A stretch of 64,000 nucleotides of DNA from Blastocatellia bacterium AA13 (GCA_003222245.1 QHVH01000024.1:1-64000); one strand, 5' to 3'. Counted from the first letter of the stretch, positions 54,293 to 63,636 are shown. Program-made: numbers and translations. Notes: generated by a model not told the origin, from the letters alone.

Positions 54293-54443
54293 TCTTTACA
54301 AATCTTCATTGAACAGATATGGTCACGTCGTTCTCATCTGTCGTATTCCGCCGTCTAGTCTCACTATTAGTAACAATCTCGGGCGGCGAGTGACACAATT
54401 CATTTCCTTCGTCCCACATGCGCGTCTTGAAGGAGAAGAGATT

Positions 54444-56114
54444 ATGCCTGTCGACTCGTTTAATTTTGATATCTTCCTCAGCCACAACTCTCCCGACAAA
54501 GATAAAGTCAGAAAACTCGCTGAAAGACTTACAGAACGAGGGCTGCGCATTTGGTTTGATGATTGGCAAATAACGCCCGCAAACAGGTTCAATTTTAGAA
54601 TCTACCGCGGATTAGAAATATCGCGCACCCTTCTTTTCTGTATGAGCCCCACCGCATTAAGCTCCGAGTGGGTGAAGTTTGAGTTAAGCACCTTCCTGGG
54701 CTCCGATCCAAACAACGAGCAGGGTCGATTCATTCCGCTTCTTTTATCAGATTGCGAAATACCGGATTTTCTCAAGGGCTTCACGTTTATTGACTACCGC
54801 GAAGAGAGCTCGGAAGCCCTCGACGAGTTAGTTAAGGTCTACTATCGACGGCTAGGTGAATCACATCCCATCACAACAGTCACAGGTGAAACGCAGACCG
54901 GGGACATTAAAGGATCGGTGCTTCCGTTGAGCCTTGCGGAAGACCGATTTCTCCAGATACTGCTATCCAAGTTCTCAATATCCAGGCGACAGTCATCCAG
55001 CGGCGACTGTTTTGAGCTATCGGTCCGCTTCTCTGATGAGACCCCGGCCATTTGGAACGTGAACGGTAAACGATATCTTCAGAACGTACTATCGGAGGCT
55101 GCCAGAGATGGGTATCAAAAGACTCTCGATGATTTCCTCCTGAACGGCCGCGGAAAGGACAAGTATGATTTGAGCAATCCCAACTTTTTCTTTCGTTATG
55201 CGAGCGGTGGGACGCTTCCGATTATCCAAGTCAAGAGCGGTAGGAGAACAGGCAGCTATTACTGCCTGTTCTATCGCGATGTATATCCGGTTGGCTGGAA
55301 CATTGCCAACGGAGGCTCTGACACACGGGCTGAGCTTCTGAATCCGCAGGAAACAATAGAACGTGAGCTTCGCGAAGAGTTAATCATTGCCGACTTTGAA
55401 AAGTACCAGAGGTATGCCTTTAGCATTGACGGCAGAATAACACCTGACCCTCCAGCACACGCCGCGGCCTTGCGCCTCTGGGCCAGGCGGTTTCCACACC
55501 TAAGTCTCCTGGACCCGGCGCGGATTGAAACGGAGTGGCAACTGGGGCCGGATTCAGTGGTCATAGAAATGGGGAATGAGGTTCCAATCAGACGTGAGGG
55601 TTTCTTTCTGAACATTAATGGCGAGGACTTTGGCATCGAGTTGGATAGAATATGCAAAATCACGTTGCCGGAGCTATCACCATCCATTGCTCTCTTTGAC
55701 GGGGAATTGGAAGGGGGCCAGTTAGTGAACTCTCCAGTAGGCCTGTTCAACGTCGATCAATTCAACAAACAGCTTGCGCCCAGTGCCTGCGGCAATATCC
55801 AAGAACTCATCAATAAAGAAGCTAGCTCGCATTCAGCGCTTGAGAAAAATGAAATGGCCGATGCCGTCGACGCCCAGATCTTCCCGTGCTATAAGCCAGA
55901 TCTTTTCTTCTTCGACGGCAAGTGCCACGACGACCCTGGAGATATTGACAAGATACTGAAGGGACCATTCATGGAGCACTTGCGCCAATTGCGAAACGCC
56001 ACGGATATCGCTTATTTGGAAAAACAAATTCTACGTGGTGCGCAATACAAGTTGTGTCCCGTCACAGAACGTATCGCAAGGCGATTCCTTAGATCCAGAG
56101 ACCTTACGTCGTGA
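54444..56114 (+). CDS. TIR-Nudix fusion protein, candidate immune effector
   Basis: The ATG at 54444 has GAAGGAG upstream. The 556-residue protein begins with a TIR domain (about 1-140): FDIFLSHNSPDKDKVRKLAE, then LRIWFDDWQI and LLFCMSPTALSSEWVKFE. The W76-x3-E80 pattern matches the catalytic glutamate of NAD-cleaving TIRs. A linker region (about 150-250) follows. A Nudix-like domain lies at about 255-430. Its box reads GGSDTRAELLNPQETIEREL then REELII (290-315), matching REL-x-EE exactly but with a two-residue insertion before it and isoleucine for the usual glycine. About 120 C-terminal residues are unassigned. TIR enzymes make ADP-ribose-type products and Nudix enzymes often hydrolyse them, so one chain may hold both activities. 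The gene stands in a small island with a PD-(D/E)XK-like gene 60 bases downstream. Confidence 0.75.
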   Translation: MPVDSFNFDIFLSHNSPDKDKVRKLAERLTERGLRIWFDDWQITPANRFNFRIYRGLEISRTLLFCMSPTALSSEWVKFELSTFLGSDPNNEQGRFIPLLLSDCEIPDFLKGFTFIDYREESSEALDELVKVYYRRLGESHPITTVTGETQTGDIKGSVLPLSLAEDRFLQILLSKFSISRRQSSSGDCFELSVRFSDETPAIWNVNGKRYLQNVLSEAARDGYQKTLDDFLLNGRGKDKYDLSNPNFFFRYASGGTLPIIQVKSGRRTGSYYCLFYRDVYPVGWNIANGGSDTRAELLNPQETIERELREELIIADFEKYQRYAFSIDGRITPDPPAHAAALRLWARRFPHLSLLDPARIETEWQLGPDSVVIEMGNEVPIRREGFFLNINGEDFGIELDRICKITLPELSPSIALFDGELEGGQLVNSPVGLFNVDQFNKQLAPSACGNIQELINKEASSHSALEKNEMADAVDAQIFPCYKPDLFFFDGKCHDDPGDIDKILKGPFMEHLRQLRNATDIAYLEKQILRGAQYKLCPVTERIARRFLRSRDLTS

Positions 56115-56174
56115 AGCTCGATTTCGCAGACATTGTGATGGGGGCTTTCCAGTTCCGCCGCTGATGAAAAGGAC

Positions 56175-57050
56175 ATGAATATGCCGTTGAGATTCGTAAA
56201 ACATGAACGCTTATGGCTGCGTCAATCCCCGGAGTTCTCCGAAGCCTGGCTGCATGAGCGAATATGCCAGGACACCTCGATTCTCGGCCTCGGCGAACTG
56301 GATATTATAGGACGCGAACGGGTGCAGTACGGTGCGGGCCGGCTGGATATGTTACTCGCGGATAGCGAGAACAATATTCGTTACGAGGTTGAGGTAATGC
56401 TGGGAGCCACGGATCCCAACCACATAGTTCGCTGCATCGAGTACTGGGACATCGAACGCCGGCGCTTTCCTGCTTATGATCACGTCGCTGTTCTAGTCGC
56501 CGAGGAAGTTACGAGTCGATTTCTCAACGTTATGGGTCTTCTCGCCGGCAGCATCCCGATGGTTGCGATTCAACTAAGCGCCTTACGAATCGAAGATCGA
56601 GTGGTATTAGACTTTGTAAGAGTACTGGATCAGCGGGCTCTCCGCGAAGATGATACTGTTGAGTCGGTAGTCGCCACCGCGGACAGGAATATGTGGCAAG
56701 AACGGGTGGGCGAAGAAATGATGAGAATATGCGATCGTATTGCTGAAATCGCCAATGAAGTCGCTGAGCCGAAGCTCGAATTAAAATACCAGAAGCGGCA
56801 CCTTGGTCTTTGTCCACATGGTAGCTTCTTCAATGCCGCCGCCCTCTTTCCGAAAAAGGCGTCGCTTGGCATGCGTATGGCCATCAGGGATTCTGATGAA
56901 TGGCTGAAGAGGCTTGAGGAATCGGGCGTTCAAGTTAGCTCAAGAAGGCCAGGTAGTATAACGGTGCGAGTTCGCCCGGTAGATTTGCCCAAACAAGAGC
57001 CCATACTTCGCGAGCTCATTCAGCAGGCTGTGGAGCAGTTCCAAGAATAG
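56175..57050 (+). CDS. PD-(D/E)XK-like putative nuclease, partner of the TIR-Nudix gene
   Basis: The 291-residue protein shows the core of a restriction-type fold. GAGRLDMLLADSENN supplies D58. YEVEVMLG supplies E71 and E73, with glutamate where E-x-K enzymes have lysine. The alpha helix IVRCIEYWDIERRRFP follows, as in NucS/DUF91-like and related nucleases. Later segments (HVAVLVAEEVTSRFLNVMGLLAG) complete an alpha-beta core, and a C-terminal part (about 190-291) is unassigned. I recall similar stand-alone proteins in many bacteria, without known function. The ATG follows AAAGGAC. The TIR-Nudix stop is 60 bases upstream in the same direction, so co-transcription is likely. Loss of the lysine leaves nuclease activity uncertain. 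Confidence 0.65.
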   Translation: MNMPLRFVKHERLWLRQSPEFSEAWLHERICQDTSILGLGELDIIGRERVQYGAGRLDMLLADSENNIRYEVEVMLGATDPNHIVRCIEYWDIERRRFPAYDHVAVLVAEEVTSRFLNVMGLLAGSIPMVAIQLSALRIEDRVVLDFVRVLDQRALREDDTVESVVATADRNMWQERVGEEMMRICDRIAEIANEVAEPKLELKYQKRHLGLCPHGSFFNAAALFPKKASLGMRMAIRDSDEWLKRLEESGVQVSSRRPGSITVRVRPVDLPKQEPILRELIQQAVEQFQE

Positions 57051-57193
57051 CCCGTGCAGCTCAGCAATCTGATAAGGATGGCGCGATTCCAGATTCGAAT
57101 ATCGGAATCTATCCCTCGACAGAAGCCCACTTTTCTAAAGCCGTTTGGCGCCTCTTCTCTTCACAATAAATAGAGAGCACCGCTCTCCCAAGT

Positions 57194-57219
57194 CACGACA
57201 TCGCGCGTGAATTGTCGTG
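57194..57219 (+). promoter_or_regulatory. Inverted repeat in the leader of the trans-sulfuration gene
   Basis: CACGACA (57194-57200) pairs with TGTCGTG (57213-57219) over a 12-base loop, about 60 bases before the ATG. It does not match the SAM riboswitch consensus. It may be a regulatory hairpin or protein site. Confidence 0.25.
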
Positions 57220-57280
57220 CGAACCCTTAGGCCCGGTGGTACATTAACGGAGCCGTCACTTCAATCGGAGCTATTACAGA

Positions 57281-58420
57281 ATGAAATTCTCAACAACAGC
57301 CATTCACGCCGGAAACGAAGCAGACGAATCGACCGGCGCGGTGAGTGTGCCTATCTATCAAACGTCAACCTACAAACAAGAGGGCTTAGGCAAACACAAG
57401 GGCTTCGAGTATGCTCGGACACAAAACCCCACCAGGATCGCCCTCGAACAGAATCTGGCCGCGCTCGAAGGCGGAAAGGCCTGCTTCGCGTTCGCTTCCG
57501 GGATGGCTGCCATCAACGCAACGATGACGCTGTTGAGAGCCGGCGACCACGTAATCGTCAGCGACAACACCTATGGCGGGACGTTCCGCCTCTTCGACAA
57601 GGTGCTGAAGAATTTCGGAATCGAATTCAGCTACGTCGATACGCGAGAGCCTCAGAACATTGAAGACGCCGCTCGCGCGGAGACTCGGATGGTCTTTGTC
57701 GAAACGCCGACTAATCCGGTGATGTCGCTGACCGATCTCAAAGCCGTTTCGGAAATCACTCGTCGACGCGGCATTCGACTTGTCGTAGACAATACCTTCA
57801 TGAGCCCTTACTTTCAGCGGCCTCTCGAACTTGGCGCGGATATTGTCATCCATTCGACCACCAAATACTTGAACGGCCATAGCGACAGCATCGGCGGAGC
57901 GGTGATACTGAACGACGAGGAAGACATCAAGCAGATGGCGTTCATTCAAAACGCCGCCGGGGCCATTATTTCTCCGATGGATTCATGGCTGGTCCTGCGA
58001 GGCACAAAAACGCTGGTAGTCCGAATGAAGCAGCACGACGAGAACGGCCGCGTCGTCGCCCAGTTTCTCTCGGAACATCCGCGTGTCGAGCGCGTCTATT
58101 ATCCCGGGCTCAAATCTCATCCTCAACACGAGCTTGCCTGCCGTCAGATGAGCGGATTCGGAGGAATGATTTCGTTCGAAACGGGTTCGCTCGAAAACGC
58201 CAAACGCGTATTGGAAGGGGTGCGGGTCTGCACGCTTGGAGAATCGCTTGGAGGCGTCGAGTCACTGATCAGTCATCCCGCAACGATGACCCACGCTTCA
58301 GTGCCTGTTCAGGAACGCAACCGGCTCGGCATAACCGATGGGTTGGTACGCGTTTCGGTCGGCATCGAAGACGTGGAAGACATAATCGAAGACCTGGATC
58401 AAGCCATTAACGAGCTTTGA
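57281..58420 (+). CDS. Trans-sulfuration PLP enzyme (cystathionine gamma-synthase/lyase type)
   Basis: The 379-residue fold-type I PLP enzyme has the family phosphate-binding segment AFASGMAAINATM, the PLP-aspartate in LVVDNTFMSPYFQRPL and the lysine in HSTTKYLNGHSDSIGG. The N-terminal TTAIHAG and YQTSTYKQEGLG, and the C-terminal SLGGVESLISHPATMTHASV, are typical of cystathionine gamma-synthase, cystathionine gamma-lyase and methionine gamma-lyase, which cannot be told apart by eye. It acts in sulfur amino acid metabolism. The upstream island gene ends 230 bases away and the downstream PP2C gene starts 141 bases later, so it is probably a single unit. Confidence 0.9.
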   Translation: MKFSTTAIHAGNEADESTGAVSVPIYQTSTYKQEGLGKHKGFEYARTQNPTRIALEQNLAALEGGKACFAFASGMAAINATMTLLRAGDHVIVSDNTYGGTFRLFDKVLKNFGIEFSYVDTREPQNIEDAARAETRMVFVETPTNPVMSLTDLKAVSEITRRRGIRLVVDNTFMSPYFQRPLELGADIVIHSTTKYLNGHSDSIGGAVILNDEEDIKQMAFIQNAAGAIISPMDSWLVLRGTKTLVVRMKQHDENGRVVAQFLSEHPRVERVYYPGLKSHPQHELACRQMSGFGGMISFETGSLENAKRVLEGVRVCTLGESLGGVESLISHPATMTHASVPVQERNRLGITDGLVRVSVGIEDVEDIIEDLDQAINEL

Positions 58421-58561
58421 TCAGTCGAGAAGAAAGTCGCGAGGGAAGGAGCGTTGCGATTCATTGGAAAATCTATATAATCAAACCCACCTTGCGAGTT
58501 GGTAAGTTTGAAAGAGCGGATCGGGCCGACCCCCTGAAGGACGTCTTCCCGTCTAACATGT

Positions 58562-59542
58562 ATGCCGGAAGCGAGTGAGTTCAATATTACTGTTTACGCC
58601 AAGACAGACGTAGGGTTGGTGCGCTCCGGCAACGAAGACAGCTTTCTTATAGTGAACCTGTCGACCGCCGATACCTGGACGCCTGAAACGATAAGAGATG
58701 ATTCGGCGCCCGCAAACCTGACTCGGTTCGCGCAGGGTCACTACGGTTCGATCCTCGCCGTCACGGATGGAATGGGAGGGGCGCTCGCCGGCGAAGTCGC
58801 CTCACGACTTGCGGTTGAAAGCGTGCGAGATAGATCGCTCGAGCTGCAGTCGAGTCCTGAGTATTCAAAGTTCTCTTTCTCTGAACGGCTTCGTCTCGCG
58901 ATAGAATTGGCGAACCTGTACATCCATTACCAGAGCCTCACGCACGCGGAGTACACCGGAATGGGCGCTACGTTCACGGCGGTTGGCTTGATGGGCCGCG
59001 CCGCCTACTTCGCTCAAATCGGCGACAGCCGCGCTTACATGATCAGAAACGGAGCGGTCCGACAGATAACAAAAGATCAGTCGCTGGTGGGGCAGCTTGT
59101 GGCCGCGGGTCACATCACCGAAGAAGAGGCGGAGCAGCATACCTATAAGAACGTAATTCTGCAGGCGCTCGGGGCCTCTCCGTACATAAATGTAGTCGTC
59201 GATCGAATGCCGCTGATGGATGGAGACACGATCATATTGTGCAGCGACGGGCTTTCAAACAAGCTTAAGGGTGAAGAGATGCTCGACGTAGTTACTCAGT
59301 CGGGCTCGCATAAGGAAGCTTGCGAAGGCTTAATAAATATGGCTAACGAGCGAGGCGGCGAAGACAACATAACGGCATTAGTCGCGCAGGTCGAATACGG
59401 TCCGCTCGTCGACGAGCATCAGGACCCCATTACCAGGCCTCTCGATGATAGTTGGTCGATCGAGAGCATTCCCCGCGATCCGGACCTTCCGTACGACGTC
59501 GATATCGCTTTGATAGACGACGAAAGCGATACTCACGAATAG
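58562..59542 (+). CDS. PP2C family serine/threonine phosphatase
   Basis: The 326-residue protein is a PPM/PP2C phosphatase with metal-binding motifs in order: GLVRSGNEDS (motif 1), AVTDGMGG (motif 2), GMGATFTAVGL, GDSRAYMIRNG and GGEDNITALV. The C-terminal 45 residues are acidic and lie outside the catalytic fold. Such enzymes reverse Hanks-type kinases; the membrane kinase at 9.5 kb is a possible, unlinked partner. Lack of a strong ribosome binding site close to the ATG leaves the start a little uncertain. It converges with the PilX gene across 42 bases. Confidence 0.92.
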   Translation: MPEASEFNITVYAKTDVGLVRSGNEDSFLIVNLSTADTWTPETIRDDSAPANLTRFAQGHYGSILAVTDGMGGALAGEVASRLAVESVRDRSLELQSSPEYSKFSFSERLRLAIELANLYIHYQSLTHAEYTGMGATFTAVGLMGRAAYFAQIGDSRAYMIRNGAVRQITKDQSLVGQLVAAGHITEEEAEQHTYKNVILQALGASPYINVVVDRMPLMDGDTIILCSDGLSNKLKGEEMLDVVTQSGSHKEACEGLINMANERGGEDNITALVAQVEYGPLVDEHQDPITRPLDDSWSIESIPRDPDLPYDVDIALIDDESDTHE

Positions 59543-59547
59543 TTAAA

Positions 59548-59560
59548 ATCCCTCTGGGAT
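59548..59560. terminator. Weak hairpin between convergent genes
   Basis: ATCCC-tct-GGGAT lies in the 42-base gap between the PP2C gene and the PilX gene, with an A-run on its left. The stem is only five pairs, so it is at best a weak bidirectional terminator. Confidence 0.25.
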
Positions 59561-59584
59561 GTTTCACCGCCGCGAGTCTTGAAG

Positions 59585-61675
59585 TTATTTCTGGCCGTAG
59601 TAAACCCGCTTATAAGAAAGGACCGTTGGTTCGTTCTTGGCTACCTTGATCTCCGCGATTCCGTTTGGATCGCGTGTGTCGACTACGTAGCCCGGATAGA
59701 ACGGCGGCGCTTTGCTTTGATCGTAGCGCGCGTCCCACACGCCTTGATACGTGTAGCCGTGAGACTGGCCATCGTACACGCTGAAGTTGTCGTATACGCT
59801 CGATTGCATTCCGCCGACTAGAGTGAATCGGCCCATATCCGGAGTCGACTCCCAGTTGTTCAGGTTGGAGCGCACATGTCCGCCGTATGCCCGCCCGTTC
59901 GAGCCGAACACCGGATTATCCTGAGCGTCTTTCAACACAAAGGCAGCCATCGAAGCATTCACCGTAAGATTGGTGGGCGCTTCTCCGTCGATTGGAATCT
60001 CGATGTTGCCGCCGGAGGCGTATATCCCAAGCAGGTTTCTTGCGTTCTGGTTAATAGCATTGCCCGCCGAATCAACCACCGGTGTCTCGTATACGAGGTC
60101 TCCAGTGATCTTGATGTTGCCGCCGGCGACCGGATGCTGTCCGTCTCCGGTTTGATAGCCTCCAGCCGTAACGGTAACGGCGAAATCTGAATCGATGCCC
60201 GGGAGCGGTTGATCGTCCGCGATGCGGCCGGGACCGTGAAGCGAATTTACGTTGCCATACACATACAACGAGGCCGCGGGACGCGATCCGCCGCTGAGCA
60301 GCGAGCGATCAATCGGAATTCCTCGAAGCGTCTTGACTCCGTGTCCGCTGTCGATTGAGGTCGTGCCGGCATCGAGATCGATAGTCACCGTAGTGGTCTT
60401 GTCGCCTCGGGTGATCTTGATTATCTGGCGGCTGCCGGATTTGTCGGCGGTCAACTGAACGTCGTCCGCGTCACCCATCACGTATATGCCGCTTCCAGTG
60501 AAGCTCTCGCCGTCGGTTGGTATGTAGACTCCAGGCGCCAGGTCCGGGCCGGTTGAAGTCGGAGCCTTCGACTCCGGCAGCGGCTTTGCGAGATCGTCCG
60601 AAATCCGAAGGTTCGCGTGAAGCTCCGCGTTAGTGGGCGCGGTCGTCGTGGGCAGGAACCCTCCGTCGAGCACCGCTCGAGCTTGATTGAAGGTATTCCC
60701 GGCGGGCGGAATCGGCTCGACTCCGCGATCGAAGCCGGCCAGGAACTTCGGCGCAACCAGCACGCCTCCGACTACTTCTGAATCCGCATCTACCGGAGCC
60801 GGCGGGAATCCCGCCATATGCCGGTAATAGCTTGCAGTCGGATAAGACTGCGATACCTTGCCTTTGAAAACCGGAGCATCCTGTCCGTCTGCCGTGGTCC
60901 AGAATCCAAGTCTTTCGTTCGTATGAACACGGCCTGAGAAATGATCTCCCGGCCCAAGCCCCTGATAAATGAACCCGCCGGCGGGCCGGTATGGGTTGAA
61001 GTGATCGAGGTAAAGCGCAAACTCCGAGAAGCTTCCGAACTTAACTCCGCCGTTGTTCGCCGTTGCAAGCAGAGTGAAGTTTATCGTGCCCTGCTCGAGC
61101 AAAGTCACCGATCCATTGAGTCCCGCAACACCTTCGCCGACGGATTCGAGCCGATAGTTGACCGAATACGGTTCGAGTTGCCCAAGGGTGGGCCGCGTCG
61201 GATTGATGTAGGTTACCTTTTGGCCTGAATGGTTCGGATCGTTGTCGTTTGCCGAAAAAGGAGCGTGAAAATCGGAGAGCTTCACTCGAGTCTTATAAGC
61301 CGAGTCGTTCGGCAGGTGTTCGCTGATCGACAGCAGTTTCTCTCCGGTAGGAATGAAATCCTTCTCGCCCAGGCTTGGCTCGCCGGTAATGACCTTTGGC
61401 GTTTCAGGCAATGAGCTGAGCACGAGCTGCTTGCTGCGAATCAACCGATGGAGGTTGTTTATGCCCGCTTCGGCAGCGTAGAAACCGCTCGTCGTATTCT
61501 TGAAGTTCGAAGTGACCGCGCTGTCGGAGATGGCCGTGAATGTCACCGCCAGCCCAAGCATCAGCATTAGCGACATGATCAACAGAACCGATACCAGAGC
61601 CAGTCCGCGCTCATCGCTTCGCGGCCGAAACGACTCAGGCATCGCTCCCTCGTAGTAGTTTGACTTTATGCGCAT
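59585..61675 (-). CDS. PilX-like type IV pilus assembly protein, unusually long
   Basis: The start at 61675 follows GGAGGAG. The 696-residue protein opens with the PilX-type N-terminus: DERGLALVSVLLIMSLMLMLGLAVTF, a hydrophobic helix that inserts in the pilus core, and then FYAAEAGINNLHRLIRS. Classical PilX proteins have about 200 residues. Here about 600 residues of beta-rich, glycine- and asparagine-rich sequence follow, including DUF4900-like parts such as YVYGNVNSLHGPGRIADDQ. It is the last gene of a pilin set that also includes PilW/PulJ-, PilV- and FimT-like genes. It probably forms part of the priming complex at the tip of the pilus, with a large exposed adhesive head (inference). Confidence 0.8.
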   Translation of the reverse strand: MRIKSNYYEGAMPESFRPRSDERGLALVSVLLIMSLMLMLGLAVTFTAISDSAVTSNFKNTTSGFYAAEAGINNLHRLIRSKQLVLSSLPETPKVITGEPSLGEKDFIPTGEKLLSISEHLPNDSAYKTRVKLSDFHAPFSANDNDPNHSGQKVTYINPTRPTLGQLEPYSVNYRLESVGEGVAGLNGSVTLLEQGTINFTLLATANNGGVKFGSFSEFALYLDHFNPYRPAGGFIYQGLGPGDHFSGRVHTNERLGFWTTADGQDAPVFKGKVSQSYPTASYYRHMAGFPPAPVDADSEVVGGVLVAPKFLAGFDRGVEPIPPAGNTFNQARAVLDGGFLPTTTAPTNAELHANLRISDDLAKPLPESKAPTSTGPDLAPGVYIPTDGESFTGSGIYVMGDADDVQLTADKSGSRQIIKITRGDKTTTVTIDLDAGTTSIDSGHGVKTLRGIPIDRSLLSGGSRPAASLYVYGNVNSLHGPGRIADDQPLPGIDSDFAVTVTAGGYQTGDGQHPVAGGNIKITGDLVYETPVVDSAGNAINQNARNLLGIYASGGNIEIPIDGEAPTNLTVNASMAAFVLKDAQDNPVFGSNGRAYGGHVRSNLNNWESTPDMGRFTLVGGMQSSVYDNFSVYDGQSHGYTYQGVWDARYDQSKAPPFYPGYVVDTRDPNGIAEIKVAKNEPTVLSYKRVYYGQK

Positions 61676-61742
61676 TAGCTTCTCCTCCGACCCCTCACCT
61701 GTCACGAATCGCAATGACTAAATTTCCGATTGCTCGCTGGAG

Positions 61743-62942
61743 CTATTGGTTCAGGCGCTGGCCCAACTTCGGCGCTTTGCCGATTCGTTTCGTAACCCTG
61801 TTGTAGCCATCACCCGCGGCTCCGGAACCCGCGCCGCTGCCGCCCGAACCGTCCGATCCCGATCCTCCATCGAAGCCGTCTCCTGAGCCGTCACCCGAAG
61901 GCGTCCCAACTCCGCGCCCGGGGCCTCCATCTGATCCTCCAGGAATTCTCGCGCCGGATACGGGAATGTTGCCGAGACGGGGTTGAAACCGCGGCCGCAC
62001 GACGCTCGCCAATGTGATCAGCCGTTCCGATTGCGGATCGTCCTTGATCTGAGTGCGAGCGGAAAGCGTCACTTCGACGGCGAGAGTCTTGTATGCGTGA
62101 TTTATTGTCTGTGCTTTGACCCAGGTTCCATCCAGCTCGCCTTCTTTTGCTTCGAGGTAGCGCAGTTGAAACGCCATTATGTTCTTCGCAATGATAATCG
62201 GCTCGCTGCCGTCGACCGACAATGCGAGGCTCGGATGCTGCTTGTCCTCTGTCTTGTCCACGAAGTAACGCTTGACGGTTACCGGCCTCATGGAAAACGA
62301 ACCGTTCTCATAGACCGATCCAAAGGCTACCTCGGACTCCACGCCTTTGTGCTGAACCGGGTCAAACGACAGTCCGATCGTGCCGGTCTGAGTTACCGAT
62401 GCGCCTCTAACCTTCACAATGTCGAATTGGGTGGAGCCGTCCTGAAGCACGGTGCTGATCAGGAACTCCTCTCCTTCTTTGAATCCGCCGACTACATCGC
62501 CCGGAGTCAGCCGGCCCGCCGCGTTTGGTATGACCTCCGCGTATTGTTCGAAGGCGCTGAAGGGTCGACTCGACGCCGCGAAGAGCGGCAATGCCGCGCC
62601 CGGTAACCTGGTCTGAGTATCCGAGGAAACGATGGTCAGCTCGTCGGCGCTTCCATCAGGAGCGTTATAAGAAAACACCGGCCTGAAATTCGGCGCGACG
62701 CCGATCGCGTTTTCCTTGGACTCCTGTATGTCGCGAGTCAGGAAGTCCATAAGCAGGCGCGCGTTCTGATCCATTTCGGCGACGCCCTGCTCGGTCTTGA
62801 AGATCGTCTGGCTCTTCGTCACCAGTAAGACTACCGAGCCCATGATCAATGTGAATACCATCATCGCAATCATGAGTTCTGTCAGAGTGAAACCTCGCTG
62901 CCCAGCTTGAGCTTGCGAGTCCGCGTTCTTTACGAGTTCCAT
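61743..62942 (-). CDS. PilW/PulJ-like prepilin with glycine-rich tail
   Basis: The 399-residue minor pilin has the prepilin peptidase site QRG^FTLTELMIAMMVFTLIMG. The glutamate at position 5 of the mature protein is needed for assembly. The following helix and DFLTRDIQES region match PulJ/PilW-type minor pilins. The last 75 residues are low-complexity, rich in glycine, serine and aspartate (GSDGGPGRGVGTPSGDG and similar), which is not usual in the family. GAGGAC lies before the ATG at 62942. It lies 24 bases after the PilV-like gene and 67 bases before the PilX gene. Confidence 0.85.
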   Translation of the reverse strand: MELVKNADSQAQAGQRGFTLTELMIAMMVFTLIMGSVVLLVTKSQTIFKTEQGVAEMDQNARLLMDFLTRDIQESKENAIGVAPNFRPVFSYNAPDGSADELTIVSSDTQTRLPGAALPLFAASSRPFSAFEQYAEVIPNAAGRLTPGDVVGGFKEGEEFLISTVLQDGSTQFDIVKVRGASVTQTGTIGLSFDPVQHKGVESEVAFGSVYENGSFSMRPVTVKRYFVDKTEDKQHPSLALSVDGSEPIIIAKNIMAFQLRYLEAKEGELDGTWVKAQTINHAYKTLAVEVTLSARTQIKDDPQSERLITLASVVRPRFQPRLGNIPVSGARIPGGSDGGPGRGVGTPSGDGSGDGFDGGSGSDGSGGSGAGSGAAGDGYNRVTKRIGKAPKLGQRLNQ

Positions 62943-62966
62943 AAGTTAGTCCTCGGTTGTCATCGA

Positions 62967-63608
62967 TTACTGATTTGTGAGCACCGTGTAGAGATCGACC
63001 TGTTCAGGCTGTTTGCCCGGCGCCGAGTTCTCGCTCTTCACGCGCACGCCAAGAGTCAATCGTCTTTCGACCGGATCGGATTCATTGCTGGACATGACTA
63101 CCCATCGCCGCGAGTAATTGACGCTGTGATCGCCGAATGGATTACCAGGTGTAACCGTACCGTCGGGCTTGCGCGTTTCGGCTGTGCCGTCCGGCCGAAC
63201 GATTGTTATCGTGCCCTCAGGCTGCGAGTCGTTCTTACCCGCAAGAATGATCTTGTCGTAATAATAAGTTCCGTCCGGAGCATGCAGGTCTTCATCGAGG
63301 CTGCCTACGATCAGAGTATCGTTGGGTCCTTTCGCGTTTGGATTGCTCGTCATTCGATTCGGATCGGACAGCCTTTGGAATGTAAGCGTCTCGAGCTGCT
63401 CGAGCTTGTCCTGCGCGAACGTCGTGGCCGTAGTGAAATTCCGCGAACTCGCGTTCGTCTTCATCGCAACCGCGAACATCGTCGCCAGGCTGACGAGTCC
63501 CACAACCGTCACCAGCATCGCTATCAAAGACTCGACAAGCGTGAGGCCGCGCTCGGATGAGAGCGCAATATTGATTGTTGTGTTATCTGTTTTGATCGAT
63601 TTCGACAT
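62967..63608 (-). CDS. PilV-like prepilin
   Basis: The 213-residue minor pilin has the cleavage site SERG^LTLVESLIAMLVTVVGLVSL with glutamate at mature position 5 and a long hydrophobic helix. The following FAQDKLEQLETL is typical of PilV/type IV modification-type prepilins. The rest is beta-rich with few recognisable motifs. TGGAGC precedes the ATG at 63608. It is co-directional with the FimT-like gene upstream (28 bases) and the PilW-like gene downstream, forming one minor-pilin operon. Confidence 0.85.
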   Translation of the reverse strand: MSKSIKTDNTTINIALSSERGLTLVESLIAMLVTVVGLVSLATMFAVAMKTNASSRNFTTATTFAQDKLEQLETLTFQRLSDPNRMTSNPNAKGPNDTLIVGSLDEDLHAPDGTYYYDKIILAGKNDSQPEGTITIVRPDGTAETRKPDGTVTPGNPFGDHSVNYSRRWVVMSSNESDPVERRLTLGVRVKSENSAPGKQPEQVDLYTVLTNQ

Positions 63609-63636
63609 ACTTGCTCCAGCGATTCATCATTCAATC

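Noticed and set aside
54207-54443. N-terminal extension of the TIR gene by 79 residues
   Set aside because: No ribosome binding site at 54207, no domain, and it crosses a 14-base tandem duplication; ATG 54444 has GAAGGAG and begins the TIR domain directly.
57051-57280. SAM riboswitch before the trans-sulfuration gene
   Set aside because: I looked for the conserved S-box core and found no match; only a simple 7-base hairpin is present.
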